Shown: positions 28,184-39,194 of the stretch, in pieces | How positions within the stretch are numbered: position 1 is the first letter of the stretch | Layout of the letters: each line of letters begins with the position of its first letter | Source of the DNA: Flaccisagitta enflata | Taxonomy: Eukaryota; Chaetognatha; Sagittoidea; Aphragmophora | DNA: 64,000 nucleotides | Direction of reading: 5' to 3' | NCBI GenBank assembly: GCA_965153355.1 | Contig: OZ231128.1 | Coordinates: 24,118,001-24,182,000 of the forward strand | Notes under the pieces: model-generated | Told to the model about the DNA's origin: nothing | Seen by the model: the letters and a program-made list of their open reading frames with translations, nothing else | Database searches by the model: none | Position numbers and translations under genes: made by a program

Positions 28184-28759
28184 CAGTAGATGTCGTCTTG
28201 TCGACTTGGAATACGGGGAAATTCATTGCAGGAAGACAAATAAACTTAAGAGACTGATATTTGGAATATAAAATAGGAAAAGGATAATTTATTGCCCATG
28301 GGTGTTGGTTGCTATAGAAACACATTTCCATGTATTCACGCTAAAGTATTGATATTTTGAGAAATTCTTTGAGGGAACATTGTTTAAAACAAAATTTGCT
28401 ACAACTTTCCCACAATATGTTCTGTAAGAATATCGCTCATTTGGCGGTTGCTAGGGAGCATCACAGGGTTGTCACACATAGTTACGCTCCCTAGCAACGG
28501 TTAAACGAGCAATATTCTTACAGAACATATTGTGGGAAAGTTGTAGCAAATTTTTTTTTAAACAATGTTCCCTCAAAAAAATTCTCAAAATATTCATACT
28601 TTAGCGTGAATATATCGAAATGTGTTTCCATAGCAACCAACACCCATGGGCAATAAAGCATCCTTTTATTAGTCCATTTTCCAAATATCAGTCTCTTAAG
28701 TATATTTGTCTTCCTGTAATGAACTCCCCCGTATTTCCAAGTCTAGACGACATCTACTA
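28184..28759. mobile_element. TA foldback element, family 2, copy 2: near-complete palindrome
   Basis: Ends CAGTAGATGTCGTC and, inverted, TAGTAGATGTCGTCTAGACT. The two ~270 bp arms match closely along their whole length, e.g. CATGGGTGTTGGTTGCTAT, TTGTAGCAAATTTT and GGTTGCTAGGGAGC in both, leaving a loop of only ~25 bp near 28470. TA follows the right end (28760-28761); the left flank reads TG. No coding frame. Confidence 0.88.
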
Positions 28760-28809
28760 TACCCGATTCGTGATGATACCATCCCAGTAGACCAGTCTCA
28801 TTATCGTTT

Positions 28810-29150
28810 TTGGGTAGCAGTCCCAAAGGGTTGATGTCCTGTAGGACACGGGTGAGTTGCCTTAAATGCATCCGTCTGCACGCACATCCCCCTCCCCCAG
28901 GCCGCTCAGACTGGGCCCTGATCTGGTTCTGTCAGACCTGAAAATGGTCAGTAGTGGCCTAAAATCACCCCTCTCAGACCCAAATCACCCCTCTTAGTCC
29001 TAAAATCAGCTCTCTCAGGTCCAAGATCAGTCCTCTTTGGCTAAAAATCAGCCCTCTCAGGCCTTAAGTCAGCCCTCCCTGTCCCTGGCATGTAATCAGT
29101 GAAGGCTCAAATTTGCCCTCTTAAGCATAAAATCTGACCACTGAGGTTTT
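28810..29150 (+). mobile_element. fbA element, right-truncated copy
   Basis: TGGGTAGCAGTCCCAAAGGG, TTGATGTCCTGTAGGACACG and GGTGAGTTGCC, a C-rich patch, then units like AAATCAGCCCTCTCAGGCC to about 29075. The mirrored right arm is not visible. Confidence 0.7.
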
Positions 29151-29376
29151 ATCCAAATCTTCATCTTCAATCTCAACTTCTACTAGGAGAAGCACCACCG
29201 CACTTATAAAAGACATTACGATTTACGACCAGCAAAAATAGATAAAGAACAAAATCGATCTTCGATGCTCTTGTCTTCCATTTCCACGGCTAATCAACCG
29301 AGTTAAGAAAATCGATACAAGGCCAGAATCAGATTGTATCCACTGCACCACCCGGCAGCCAACTATTACTCCATTA

Positions 29377-29507
29377 CATGAATGAATGAATGAATGAATG
29401 AATGAATGAATGAATGAATGAATGAATGAATGAATGAATGAATGAATGAATGAATGAATGAATGAATGAATGAATGAATGGGGAATGAATGAATGAATGA
29501 ATGAATT
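29377..29507. repeat. (GAAT)n microsatellite
   Basis: About 30 units with a GGG interruption near 29480. Reverse complement of the (ATTC)n unit at 4207. Confidence 0.97.
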
Positions 29508-30180
29508 TTTGAAGAAAAAAAAACAATTTTGCATTGCAAGTTGAACATGTCGGAGATTAGTTTACCAAAGTGACGTGTACTTGTTTCCAAGTTCCCAACT
29601 GAGCCCTCAGCCACTCCTGAACCCCGGTTAACTACCATTGCAGAAAACTTCTGATCCCTGAAACAAGGCTTTACAGTATTGAAACTGTATCATTACAATT
29701 TTTTACAGAAATATTAATATTTGATTTTTAAAGAAACCACAAATACTAGTTTTCTTTTTGTGTTTTGTGCTTATTAGCCTTTATGATGTCTTTTACATAA
29801 AATAAAAACAATTGTTTCAAGTCAATCAGAAAACTTTTATTGCTCTGATACAGGTTTGTTTTGATTGATATTGTGAGTTTTTCCTAAATGATCATTAGTT
29901 ATCACAGATGCATGACACACTAACAAGACTCGTTGTACCTCCTCCAAATTTCCTCTTTGGCCCCCTGAAATACTGCCCCTGCCCATGGGAAGGCAACTCA
30001 GGTTTCCGTGTTTTCATTCTTTTTCAACCCCCGCCCATTTCCAGTCTTTCGCCCTTCTTTGGTGATGCGGTGAGAACTAAGAGGGGCGATTATTGGTTTT
30101 ATTTTGGTCGTCAGGGTGAAATAGAAAAGCTTAGTACCCTAGTGAAGATGGGTGAAGATCGGAAAGAGGGGCGGGGGAGA
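29508..30180. other. Noncoding, with a weak palC-like stretch
   Basis: At 29958-30020 TACTGCCCCTGCCCATGGG and AACTCAGGTTTCCGTGTTTT resemble the 3' half of palC. Otherwise nothing recognised. Confidence 0.45.
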
Positions 30181-30183
30181 GGG

Positions 30184-30185
<2 letters not shown>

Positions 30186-30225
<40 letters not shown>

Positions 30226-30263
30226 GAGAGACAGACAGAGAGAGAGGAGACAGAGACAGACAA

Positions 30264-30298
<35 letters not shown>

Positions 30299-30322
30299 CA
30301 CAGACACACAGACTGACAGAGA
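30186..30322. repeat. Compound microsatellite (GA)n-(GACA)n
   Basis: Short (GA)n, then mixed GACAGAGA, then GACA units and CACAGACAC. Confidence 0.95.
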
Positions 30323-30370
30323 AAGCGGCAGGAGCAGGAGCAGGAGAGAAAAAGTGCGTTATGCACATTA

Positions 30371-31210
30371 ACAGTGGCGAAATAAAAAACCGGACGCATT
30401 TTTTATAGCAGGGTTGCTCAGTAAATATGAAAGACAAACCCTTAAAATCCATGACGGTTTTGAAAAGCTTCAAAAAAGCTTTCATTTGAGCTGTTTTAGG
30501 ACATTCTGATATCAAAACTTTTGAAGTTATGGAACTTTGAAGACAACCACTGAATAATCTCAAGTCTAGTCACCAGCTTTTTAAACCAACTAACTTTGAA
30601 ATGATACAGCTTCTAAACAATGCAATACCATCAAGTCTGCATAGTTACATTTTGTAGAAAATTCAAAATACTTCATTTTCATCATGGATTTTGCCCCATT
30701 TATTTGATTTTTTTCTTTCTGCAGAATGTTTAAGATAAAAACAGCTTTATTAACAAGAGGCAAACATTTTAATTTTTTGGCAATCCAGCAAATGAGTGAT
30801 AAATTTCAATCTTACTATCTTGCTAATAATTATATCAACATCTGAAAAGAAGCCCTAACTTTGGAAGAGTGGTGCTCCTATACAAATAAAGTTACAATTA
30901 CCAGATTGGTCACAATTTAACAAGTTAAAACAAATATTCAAAATGAGACCAATCTGATAATCATAGTTTCAATCATTTAGGAGCAACACTCTTTTAAAGT
31001 TGATGCTTTTTTTGAGATGGTGATATATTTATTAGCAATATAGTACGTCATTTGAAAACGATTTGATCTCATAACTTTTGCTTGGTCTAGATTTGTAGAG
31101 TTTTTGAATCTCTTTAATATACTCATAATTTTTTTTATAAAAAAATATAAATAGTTTTTTGTGTATTGACAAAAACAGAGCGTCCGTTTTTTGTTTTTTT
31201 TTGCCACTGT
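30371..31210. mobile_element. TA-flanked foldback element, family 3
   Basis: An 840 bp element. The left end ACAGTGGCGAAATAAAAAAC CGGACGC and the inverted right end ACAGTGGCAAAAAAAAACAA AAAACGGACGC match. TA lies outside both (30369-30370, 31211-31212). Inner arms meet near 30930: AAGAGTGGTGCTCCTA and CCAGATTGGTC on the left mirror GACCAATCTG and TAGGAGCAACACTCTT on the right, and TTGCTAATAATTATATCA mirrors TGATATATTTATTAGCAA. Similarity can be followed in patches across most of each half. No transposase frame. Confidence 0.82.
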
Positions 31211-31640
<430 letters not shown>

Positions 31641-31799
31641 ACAGATAGTAAAGAAGAACGAGAGAGAAAACAAACAGACTGAACGACATTCAGATAGAGA
31701 AACAGACAAACAGACAGTCAGAGGGATAGAGACAGAGAAAGTTTCCCACGGGCGGCTATACTTCCGGAGCGGCAGTCATTCAGTCCCTTTCTGACGCGA

Positions 31800-32750
31800 A
31801 AGAGAAAACCATTTGACGTAAAAGCGACATCTCTTCGAAACAGGGCGAGATAAAGATGACAAGAGACGAAACTGAAGACGGCGACAATAACGATGAAATC
31901 AGATCTCTACGAACCAGGGCAAGATAAAGATGACAAGAGACGAAACTGAAGATGGCGACAATAGCGATGAAATCAGATCTCTACGAACCAGGGCAAGATA
32001 AAGATGACAAGAGACGAAACTGAAGATGGCGACGATAGCGATGAAATCAGATCTCTACGAACCAGGGCAAAATAAAGATGACAAGATATGAAAGTCAAGA
32101 TGGCGACGATAGCGATTAAATCAGTTCCCTATGAATTACGGCGAGATAAAGATGACAAGAGACAAAAGTATAGATGGTGACGATGGTGATAAAATCAGTT
32201 CTCTACAAACCAGGACAAGATGAAGATGACAAGAGACAAAAGTGAAGACGGCAACAATAGCAATGAAATCAGTTTTCTTTGAAACAGGGCGAGATAAAGA
32301 TGACAAGAGACTAAAGTGAAGACGGCAACAATAACAATGAAATCAGTTCTTTACAAACAAGGGCAAGATAAAGATGACAAGAGACAAAAGTGAAGACGGC
32401 AAGGATAGCGATGAAATTAGTTCTCTGCAAACCAGGGCGAGATAAAAATGACAAGAGACGGAAGTGAAGACACAAACCACAGCGATGAAATCAGTTCTCT
32501 TTATAACAGGATGGAATGAAAATAAAAGTGAATATGTAGAATGTAGATGATAGCAGTGAAATCAGTCCTCTACCAAACAGGGTATAATAACGTTGACCAG
32601 AGAAAAAAGTGAAGACACAGGCAATCCTGATGAAATCAACATTTTTTGAAACACAGTGAGATAAAGATGACAAGAGACGAAAGTGAAGACACAGACGATG
32701 GCATTGAAATGAGGTCGTTTAGAAACAGGGTGATTAAACAAACAGGGCGA
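31800..32750. repeat. 74 bp tandem array, about 12 copies
   Basis: TAAAGATGACAAGAGAC recurs at 31851, 31925, 31999, 32073, 32147, 32221, 32295, 32369 and 32443, an exact 74 bp step. Degraded copies continue to about 32750. Other constant words are GCGATGAAATCAG, TCTCTACGAACCAGGGC and GTGAAGA.GGC. The length is not a multiple of three, so it encodes no repeated protein. Confidence 0.95.
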
Positions 32751-33730
32751 TTAGATGAACAGGGCGATTTGATAAAATGAAAAGAAAAAGATGATAGCAA
32801 CAAAATACTAAGATGACCAGAGACGAAAGTTGAGACAAAAATGAAAACAAAGAAACAAGATGACAGGTGACAATAGTGAGGTAGAAAAGAAACAACATGG
32901 TGATTCAATGACATATTCAGTAAGTAAAGACAAATATTTCAAATAGAAGATACTGAACAAGGTTGAACAAGGTTTGGATTCCGTCTCACGGGTTTGGGGT
33001 AAAGCTTTTGCTTCATTTGAGCGGATTCAAGTTGGCAGAAAATGTCAATTTATTGTCAACGCATCAATGGTATTTGCGCTGAATCGTAAGCAGAAGCCTG
33101 TCACAACATATTGGGTTCTGAACCAGAAAATCACGTCTTACGCTTTAATAGGATTTGCCAAAATATTAACGCCGAGATAGGATATATCAAAAAAATAACT
33201 GATAGTTTGCTAATGTTTGATAACAGTTTTTGATGGCGGTTGGCGACGAACTGATAAACAAGATTGAAGGTTACTTGAAGGGTAAAAGTGTATGCGATGC
33301 CATCATGTTGATTTAGGATCCACTGATCATGTTTTTTGTGGTAGTCATTAGAGAAGTCAGAAGCCACTCTTGAAAAAAGTTAGTCTATTCAAGCAAGTTA
33401 TCAACTTTGGTCTCATACGCGGTTCAACTTCAAAGATTAAATCTTTCATTGATTTCTATTTTTGAAACGGAGCTGAAATAAACATGGACCGCTAAAATAA
33501 TGATAAAGGAAGATAAGAACTGTTGGCGGTTTTTTGTTCCTCTAGTTTGGATGCGTATTTTCTGACTATTATCGTGGGAATTGATAACACTGAAAGAGTG
33601 GCTTCTGATTTCTCTAATGTATATGCGATGAGATCAGCAAAAAATGGTCGCAAAGTCATGGACAAAGATATGTCAAGCAATGAAAAATAATACATTTGAT
33701 TTTCGGAAGAACTTATTACATGACAGTTTT
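32751..33730. other. Noncoding, with an inverted pair
   Basis: CATTAGAGAAGTCAGAAGCC (33346) and its inverse (33594-33619) form a 26 bp pair with one mismatch and a ~220 bp spacer. No gene recognised. Confidence 0.55.
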
Positions 33731-33921
33731 CAGCCGCGTTCAACGCGACTTTACAGCCTGCTAAGTCGGTTGGTAGGTCTGCCCATCGCTTGATCCATCT
33801 GCTGGTAAAGATGAACTATTTATGGCACTTATGGGCGGTTTCTAAATCAGTGCTCCTGTCCAAATGCATGATAGTGCTATTTCACCAATCCTCCTTGGGT
33901 GGCCGCGTATCCGGCCTTTTT
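33731..33921 (+). mobile_element. palC family copy
   Basis: CAGCCGCGTTCAACGCGACT at the start, CTGCTAAGTCGGTTGGTAGG, GGCACTTATGGGCGGTTTCT, GTGCTCCTGTCCAAATGCAT and GCCGCGTATCCGGCCTTTTT. Confidence 0.8.
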
Positions 33922-34099
33922 GTGTCAATTTGGCAAGAAACACGATTTTAGTTTATGTTTTATGTCGTTCACATTGGCCAGATTCTGGTGGGTTTCGGCA
34001 AAGGCGATCGGAATCATGGAATAAAACTGGGGCAAAGTTATGAATTATGTAGAGAGAGGAAATCATGAGGCCCTAAGCTGAGAATCGTCACGGCACTGC

Positions 34100-34100
<1 letters not shown>

Positions 34101-34142
<42 letters not shown>
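34101..34142. repeat. (TC)n microsatellite
   Basis: About 20 pure units. Confidence 0.95.
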
Positions 34143-34144
<2 letters not shown>

Positions 34145-34317
34145 TACCACAAGGCAACAGCCCACGCCATTTATATTTTCCGATCATGAATAGTTTAAGA
34201 AGAAAAAAAATATTAGCAGTTCTTTCTTTACGTATACATTTCTTTTTACATTTGTTTCCCATCACTTTTTTCCCCTTTTTATTCATGTTACCAGTTTTAT
34301 TTGGTTCTTGTTCTGTT

Positions 34318-34377
34318 TTTTATTTCCATTCCATTTCCATTTCCATTTCTATTTCCAATTTAATTTCAAATTCCATC
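34318..34377. repeat. (TTTCCA)n short array
   Basis: About nine hexamer units, decaying at the 3' side. Confidence 0.9.
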
Positions 34378-34678
34378 CCCTTGAACATTTTCCTTGATCA
34401 CTTTTTACATGCCTTAACCGTGAAGTCATTCACTTTCTCTCTCTTGTGCATATTCAGCGCCACCCAGAAAAGCATATCGCAGACCCATGATTTTGATCGA
34501 TTTTTTTCTCCTTCTCCTCTATTTGATATCTTTTGGTCGATGGAACCCGCACTAATGCGGTAGGGTTAGAGCTCGCCTTCGGTTCGCTTTCACTGACAGC
34601 TGCCAAGCCGCGCGAGAAAGAATGATGAAGGCGGATTTGTACCACCATCACGACCATGACCATCACAACCCGGTCAAC
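34378..34678. other. Noncoding spacer
   Basis: Nothing recognised. Confidence 0.45.
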
Positions 34679-35030
34679 ATTACAGTATGACTAAAAAAAA
34701 ACAGACGCACTTTTAGATGGCTAATTTGCCTATGAATCTTAGAAAAAAAACTAATTAAAATCTGAGACCATTTTAAAGGCATTTCTATCTTTTTTCGTTT
34801 TGAAATGGCAAATTCAGTTTTGCAATCCCTATGTAAAATTGCATTTCAGCAAATCAGTGCTTCTCTTTGCAGAGCTCTAACCTCTAAACCGTTTGAGATA
34901 CAGACCTGGGATTGGTCTAGATTGAAAAGTATTTTGAAAACCTTTAAAATCAATTAAGATTAGTTAAAAGTATTTTTCATATCTGTTTTATCAATTAATA
35001 GGTGGGTACGTCTTGTTTTTATTTAGGTGT
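34679..35030. mobile_element. TA foldback family 3, probable partial relative
   Basis: Starts TTACAGTATGACTAAAAAAA and ACAGACGCAC, like the 30371 end. Further in, TTGGTCTAGATTGAAAAGTA and TTTTGAAAACCTTTAAAAT resemble TTGGTCTAGATTTGTAGAG and TTTTTGAATCTCTTTAATAT in the right half of 30371-31210. No opposite end is clear. Confidence 0.45.
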
Positions 35031-35728
35031 CATCAGTAAACTATTGATCACTGAACAAGAACTCAGCTCACATCATCCATAGTATTTTTACCAACACCAT
35101 GGCCGAGAACCCAGTTAACATAATCGGTAGTGACTAGTAACGGAATTAACAATAATTGAGCCATGTTTGTACCACTATCAAACGGACCAACCGTGCGTCA
35201 GTCTACGTTACTAGCAGCAATGCGACCAACTATCCCTAAAGGGAAGAAGTCCGTTAGAGATCAGTGTTGTCATTCGTACAAAGTTGATAAATATTGACCT
35301 CCTCACGAGTTCAGCTTCACTCACACAGTTGGGTGACTTTAGACTACCACGACTACAAGGCAACTTTACCAGACTCTCATCAGCGCAACGGGCAAAGAGG
35401 GCAAAATTCATCAATCATCATTATGACACGGAGAAGGTGCGTCAATTCCATCAGAAGTCGACGCAGTGCAAACCCTTTCTCACTTGATCGAGGGCACATC
35501 TATATCGAGCAGGATGGGGGTAGCGAGGTCTCTAAAACTCTATCTGATTTGTTCCCATAAGGTTCTCGTTAAATCCTATAGTGATTAGAGGTGGGTGGCG
35601 GCAGAAGTAGGAGAGAACACAGGTTTACGACCTGTTTTCCAGTTGGCAATAGTCACTTTTAGAAAAATAAAGGTTTCTGAGACCGATGACCTCGCAAACC
35701 CCACCATGATATCGATGGCAAGCAGGGA
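35031..35728. other. Noncoding, somewhat GC-richer
   Basis: Short overlapping frames at 35200-35560 on both strands have mixed composition, but none is convincing. Confidence 0.45.
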
Positions 35729-36045
35729 TGTATATAGTTCTATGATCTTTGATTAATTTCCCCCCCCCCCCCGCCTTTGATTTTCTTCCCCGCAATGCGT
35801 CGCGTCACGTTACAAAATCTATGATTTTCCTTACCATATGACAAAAAGACAGGGTTTTTAAGGTTTAAATAGTGTTAAATTGTGTTTTACTAATCAGATT
35901 TTATGATTTGGTACTGCCGAAAGTTTTATTTTCCCCAAATTTTTTTTTCTTTTTTCCCCCTTACATTTTTTCCCCACCTCCAAACCCTTTGATTATTTCC
36001 CCCCCCCACCGGGGGCGGGGGGGAATGTAGAACAATATACAGGCC
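35729..36045. mobile_element. C-run foldback, possible element
   Basis: ATGTATATAGTTCTATG..TTTGATTAATTTC and a run of C (35761-35773) are mirrored by a G run, GGGGGGGAATGTAGAAC and AATATACAGG at about 36011-36043. The interior repeats CTTTGATTATTTCCCCCC. G/C runs on opposite strands could form G-quadruplex structure. Confidence 0.5.
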
Positions 36046-36334
36046 TGAGGGCAAGTCGTCTTCATATTTGCAGTAAGGTGTGAGAACCTAGACGGAATAT
36101 GTTATGTTGGTATATCTGGTTGGCAGGAAAGGAATTTGTCGAGTATTCCGTTTGCAAAAATATTTTGCATAAGGCATGTTTTTTCATCATGCATTTGGTC
36201 TGGGTATTTCTGCATGATTGCTTCATATTTTGACGGTGTCGCTGACGGCAGAATAACTCAGAGGGACAAAACAAAATTGATGGATGAACTTTTTCTCCAT
36301 TTCTCCACTTTTTTCTCATTCTTTTTCTGTCGCT

Positions 36335-36380
36335 GTCTCGCTGTCTGTTTGTCAGTCTTTCTCTGTCTCCTTATCTGTCA

Positions 36381-36473
<93 letters not shown>

Positions 36474-36475
36474 CT
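36335..36475. repeat. Compound microsatellite (TCTG)-(TC)n
   Basis: Interrupted TCTG/TCAC head, then ~80 bp of (TC)n. Confidence 0.96.
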
Positions 36476-36615
36476 CTTTTGGTCCATATCTGCTTGTCTC
36501 TATATCTCTATGAGCCCTACTTTTGGAACCTCGTCTGCTTTCATCCAGTCAAACTGAGAAAAAGAAATTTTCCATTGATGAAAGCTTGACAGTTGCTGAT
36601 TGTCTTTGGCCCTTC

Positions 36616-36758
<143 letters not shown>

Positions 36759-36984
36759 TTTCAAATCATTCTCACTCAATAAAACCCATGTACAGTTTAC
36801 TTCACTAGAGTGTCTCGACAAAATCACGCCCTACCCTTTTAGTGAAGCCGCATTGTTGCCAATATGGAAATGACCTTGAATTTTTGGAAATCTTCACAAA
36901 ACATTTGAAGTCTTTTTTTTTTCTTTTTTTGAATCCTCCGCCAGAACGAAGCTTCAATTCGAGCTTATTTGGACTTTTACATGC

Positions 36985-37070
36985 AAAACCTAACCCACAC
37001 TAGCCCTAACGCTAACCCTACCCCTAATCCTAACCCTAAAACTAATCCCAACCCCACCCCTAACCCGAAA
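36985..37070. repeat. Degenerate telomere-like (CCCTAA)n block
   Basis: AACCCTACCCCTAATCC, TAACCCTAAAAC and similar words. Same kind of block as 22745-22850. Confidence 0.65.
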
Positions 37071-37479
37071 ATGATAAACCGCTTGAAAATACTTATAAAC
37101 AAAAGATATCGAAGGTTTTCTGAAGAGTACCAAATTGTTTTTTGGGTCTGCTGAAAATACCTTATGTTGGAACTGGTATGTCATATCAACGGGTGCGATC
37201 TAGCGAGGTTCTACTTAACATTATTAATCATAGGTAAAAAAAAAACAAAACAAAAAACAAAAATTAGGAATCAAAGAAAATGAATTCCTTTTGAACCAGG
37301 ATTTGAATGAATTAATGATGATTTTTTTCAGGTACTGCTAGCAGACGACTTTCGGAGGATGGGGCTTAGTGGTCCGCTTGTGCCATCATGGAGAACAATT
37401 AGGAGAATTAAGAGAAGGGTGTGCTTTCAAATAAGGTAAAAACTAAAAAGATAGAAAGGAAAAAATGGTTAAGTTAAGA
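37071..37479. other. Noncoding spacer
   Basis: Nothing recognised. A-rich patch near 37237. Confidence 0.5.
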
Positions 37480-37603
37480 GCATGGCCGAATACGTGGCTA
37501 CCGAGGTTGTTAATAGGCATATGCAGTGATGAAATAGGCATTTGGGCAAAAACTGCCCCTTACTGACCGACACAGCGGTGTATACAGTCGCATGCACGCG
37601 TCT
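37480..37603 (-). mobile_element. palC family copy, short
   Basis: CATGGCCGAATACGTGGCTA, GCAGTGATGAAATAGGCATT, CTGACCGACACAGCGG, then AGTCGCATGCACGCGTCT at 37586-37603. The GACC tract is very short. Confidence 0.72.
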
Positions 37604-38069
37604 AACTATTCATTCAAAGATCGCACACTGTCAGCGATACTCGATGCCACAGTAATTTTACATGAAAAATAAGTAGCCATAGCGGTCATTTCAATGGTCA
37701 AATTTTCAAGGTTCACGTTATCAATTGACTCGTCTAGGGGCTAAGTCCAAAAAGAAATTTTCAAAAATCTTATTTTAAAGCGTTTTTACAGACGTTTTCT
37801 CATGTTGCTTTCTCTCTCATTTCACATACAAAGTAATGGGAATCCAAATTCGCTCATAAAAGTTACAGGATTTTCTAGGATTTTGGAAAATGCGTATTTT
37901 CCTTGTTTCTCTCTAGTTCCAACTCACTCTCCGGATTTAACTGTATTGCGCGTAATTGCGCTTTTGAGTTTGAAAGGAGATATGAGCAAATGTTGATTTA
38001 CGATATCATACAAATTAGCATGAAGCAAAACTAACGATATTTGAAGTAGAGGCAGCGTTTTCAATAACT

Positions 38070-38071
<2 letters not shown>
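37604..38071. other. Noncoding spacer
   Basis: Nothing recognised. Confidence 0.5.

Positions 38072-38128
<57 letters not shown>
38072..38128. repeat. (GA)n microsatellite
   Basis: About 28 pure units; a second short (GA)n lies at 38195-38215. Confidence 0.96.
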
Positions 38129-38132
<4 letters not shown>

Positions 38133-38360
38133 CTTTTTTGTGTCATTTTGTTATTCCGAAGATTATCATGACCGCTGCAAGTCCAGAATGTCTTTAGAGA
38201 GAGAGAGAGAGAGAGATAGACAAAACATCCTAAAATTAATGGCATGATGAATAAAAAAAAGAAGTGAAAATGGATCTCCGGAATTAAAAAGATAAAAAAA
38301 AGAAAAACAAAACAAAAAGCATAATGCCATTTGGGAGATCGAGGTGGGCAAGAGCATTTT

Positions 38361-38618
38361 TAGTTGCGGACACGCAACTCAATAAGAGACTTTGTCCGTC
38401 TGTCCGTCTGTCCGTTGGTACGTCACGCTTGAGTTGTCACGCTCAAGTTAAAAACGCGAAAAACGCGTATTTATGATGATGCAGTTCCGATCCTAGTTGG
38501 TATTGTTTGTGTGTGTGTGTGTTGGAGGGGGGTTGGGGGTGTGGTCGGGGGAGGCTGGGGGTTGGATGCCCCTGCCCACCTGTCCGCAATGATATTGTGA
38601 CCCCGCATCATTTGTTTC
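38361..38618 (+). mobile_element. palC family copy, first of a tandem pair
   Basis: TAGTTGCGGACACGCAACTC carries matched changes in both halves of the hairpin (GTTGCG / CGCAAC). Then AATAAGAGACTTTGTCCGTC, GTCACGCTTGAGTTGTCACG, a G/T-rich insertion at 38510-38570, and CCCCTGCCCACCTGTCCGC. The 3' end is modified. Confidence 0.75.
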
Positions 38619-38619
38619 T

Positions 38620-38794
38620 TAGTCGCGCACAAGCGACTCTATAAGAGGCTTTGTCCGTCCGTCCATCCGTCCATCAGTCCGTCACACTCGAGTTGTCACG
38701 CTCCAGTTGAAAACGATCAGATAGTGTGAAAACGCGAGTTCTTGCCCCTGCCCACCCATCCGCGACTGGTTTTGGCCGTGTATCCGGCCTTGTT
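38620..38794 (+). mobile_element. palC family copy, second of a tandem pair
   Basis: TAGTCGCGCACAAGCGACTC, TATAAGAGGCTTTGTCCGTC, CACTCGAGTTGTCACGCTCC, CCCCTGCCCACCCATCCGCG and GCCGTGTATCCGGCCTTGTT. It starts directly after the first copy and shares its subfamily features. Confidence 0.85.
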
Positions 38795-38883
38795 AGACTT
38801 TTGCCATTTTGATCTTTTGTCTGGCGTTATGTTAAGACTTCGCGAAATTTAAAAAGGAAAAAGGAAGAAACATTGGTATCTCT

Positions 38884-38915
38884 TTAGTTGCGGACACACA
38901 CCTCTATAAGAGGCT
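38884..38915 (+). mobile_element. palC family, 5' fragment
   Basis: TTAGTTGCGGACACACACCT and CTATAAGAGGCT. Third start of the same subfamily within 550 bp. Confidence 0.65.
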
Positions 38916-39194
38916 CATTGCTGAAAGAATTCACATCAGTTACATTTGCATATTGTAGTACAGCTTTCCAAAATATGTTAAAGATGCTTTCTAGAATATC
39001 AGTATAAATAAGAATGAAACTGGAATTAGTAAGGACATCATAGTTTACTTTCTCAAGGGCAAAGCAGGCCTGCAAAATCAGATTTAGCTTTTTTATAGAA
39101 CAAAGAAGATGAGTGATAATTATGTGCACAGTTTGTTGGAAATGATGAGTCAAAAAGTGATTTGTGGAGGAGGGAGGGATGGTGGCCTTGTGCA
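38916..39194. other. Noncoding spacer
   Basis: Nothing recognised. It ends in a GGAGGGAGGGATGG patch directly before the minisatellite. Confidence 0.5.

Noticed and set aside
31800-32750. CRISPR-like regular spacing (74 bp here, 41 bp at 56111, 82 bp at 39195)
   Set aside because: Units are continuous and homologous along their whole length, with no unique spacers, and the setting is eukaryotic.
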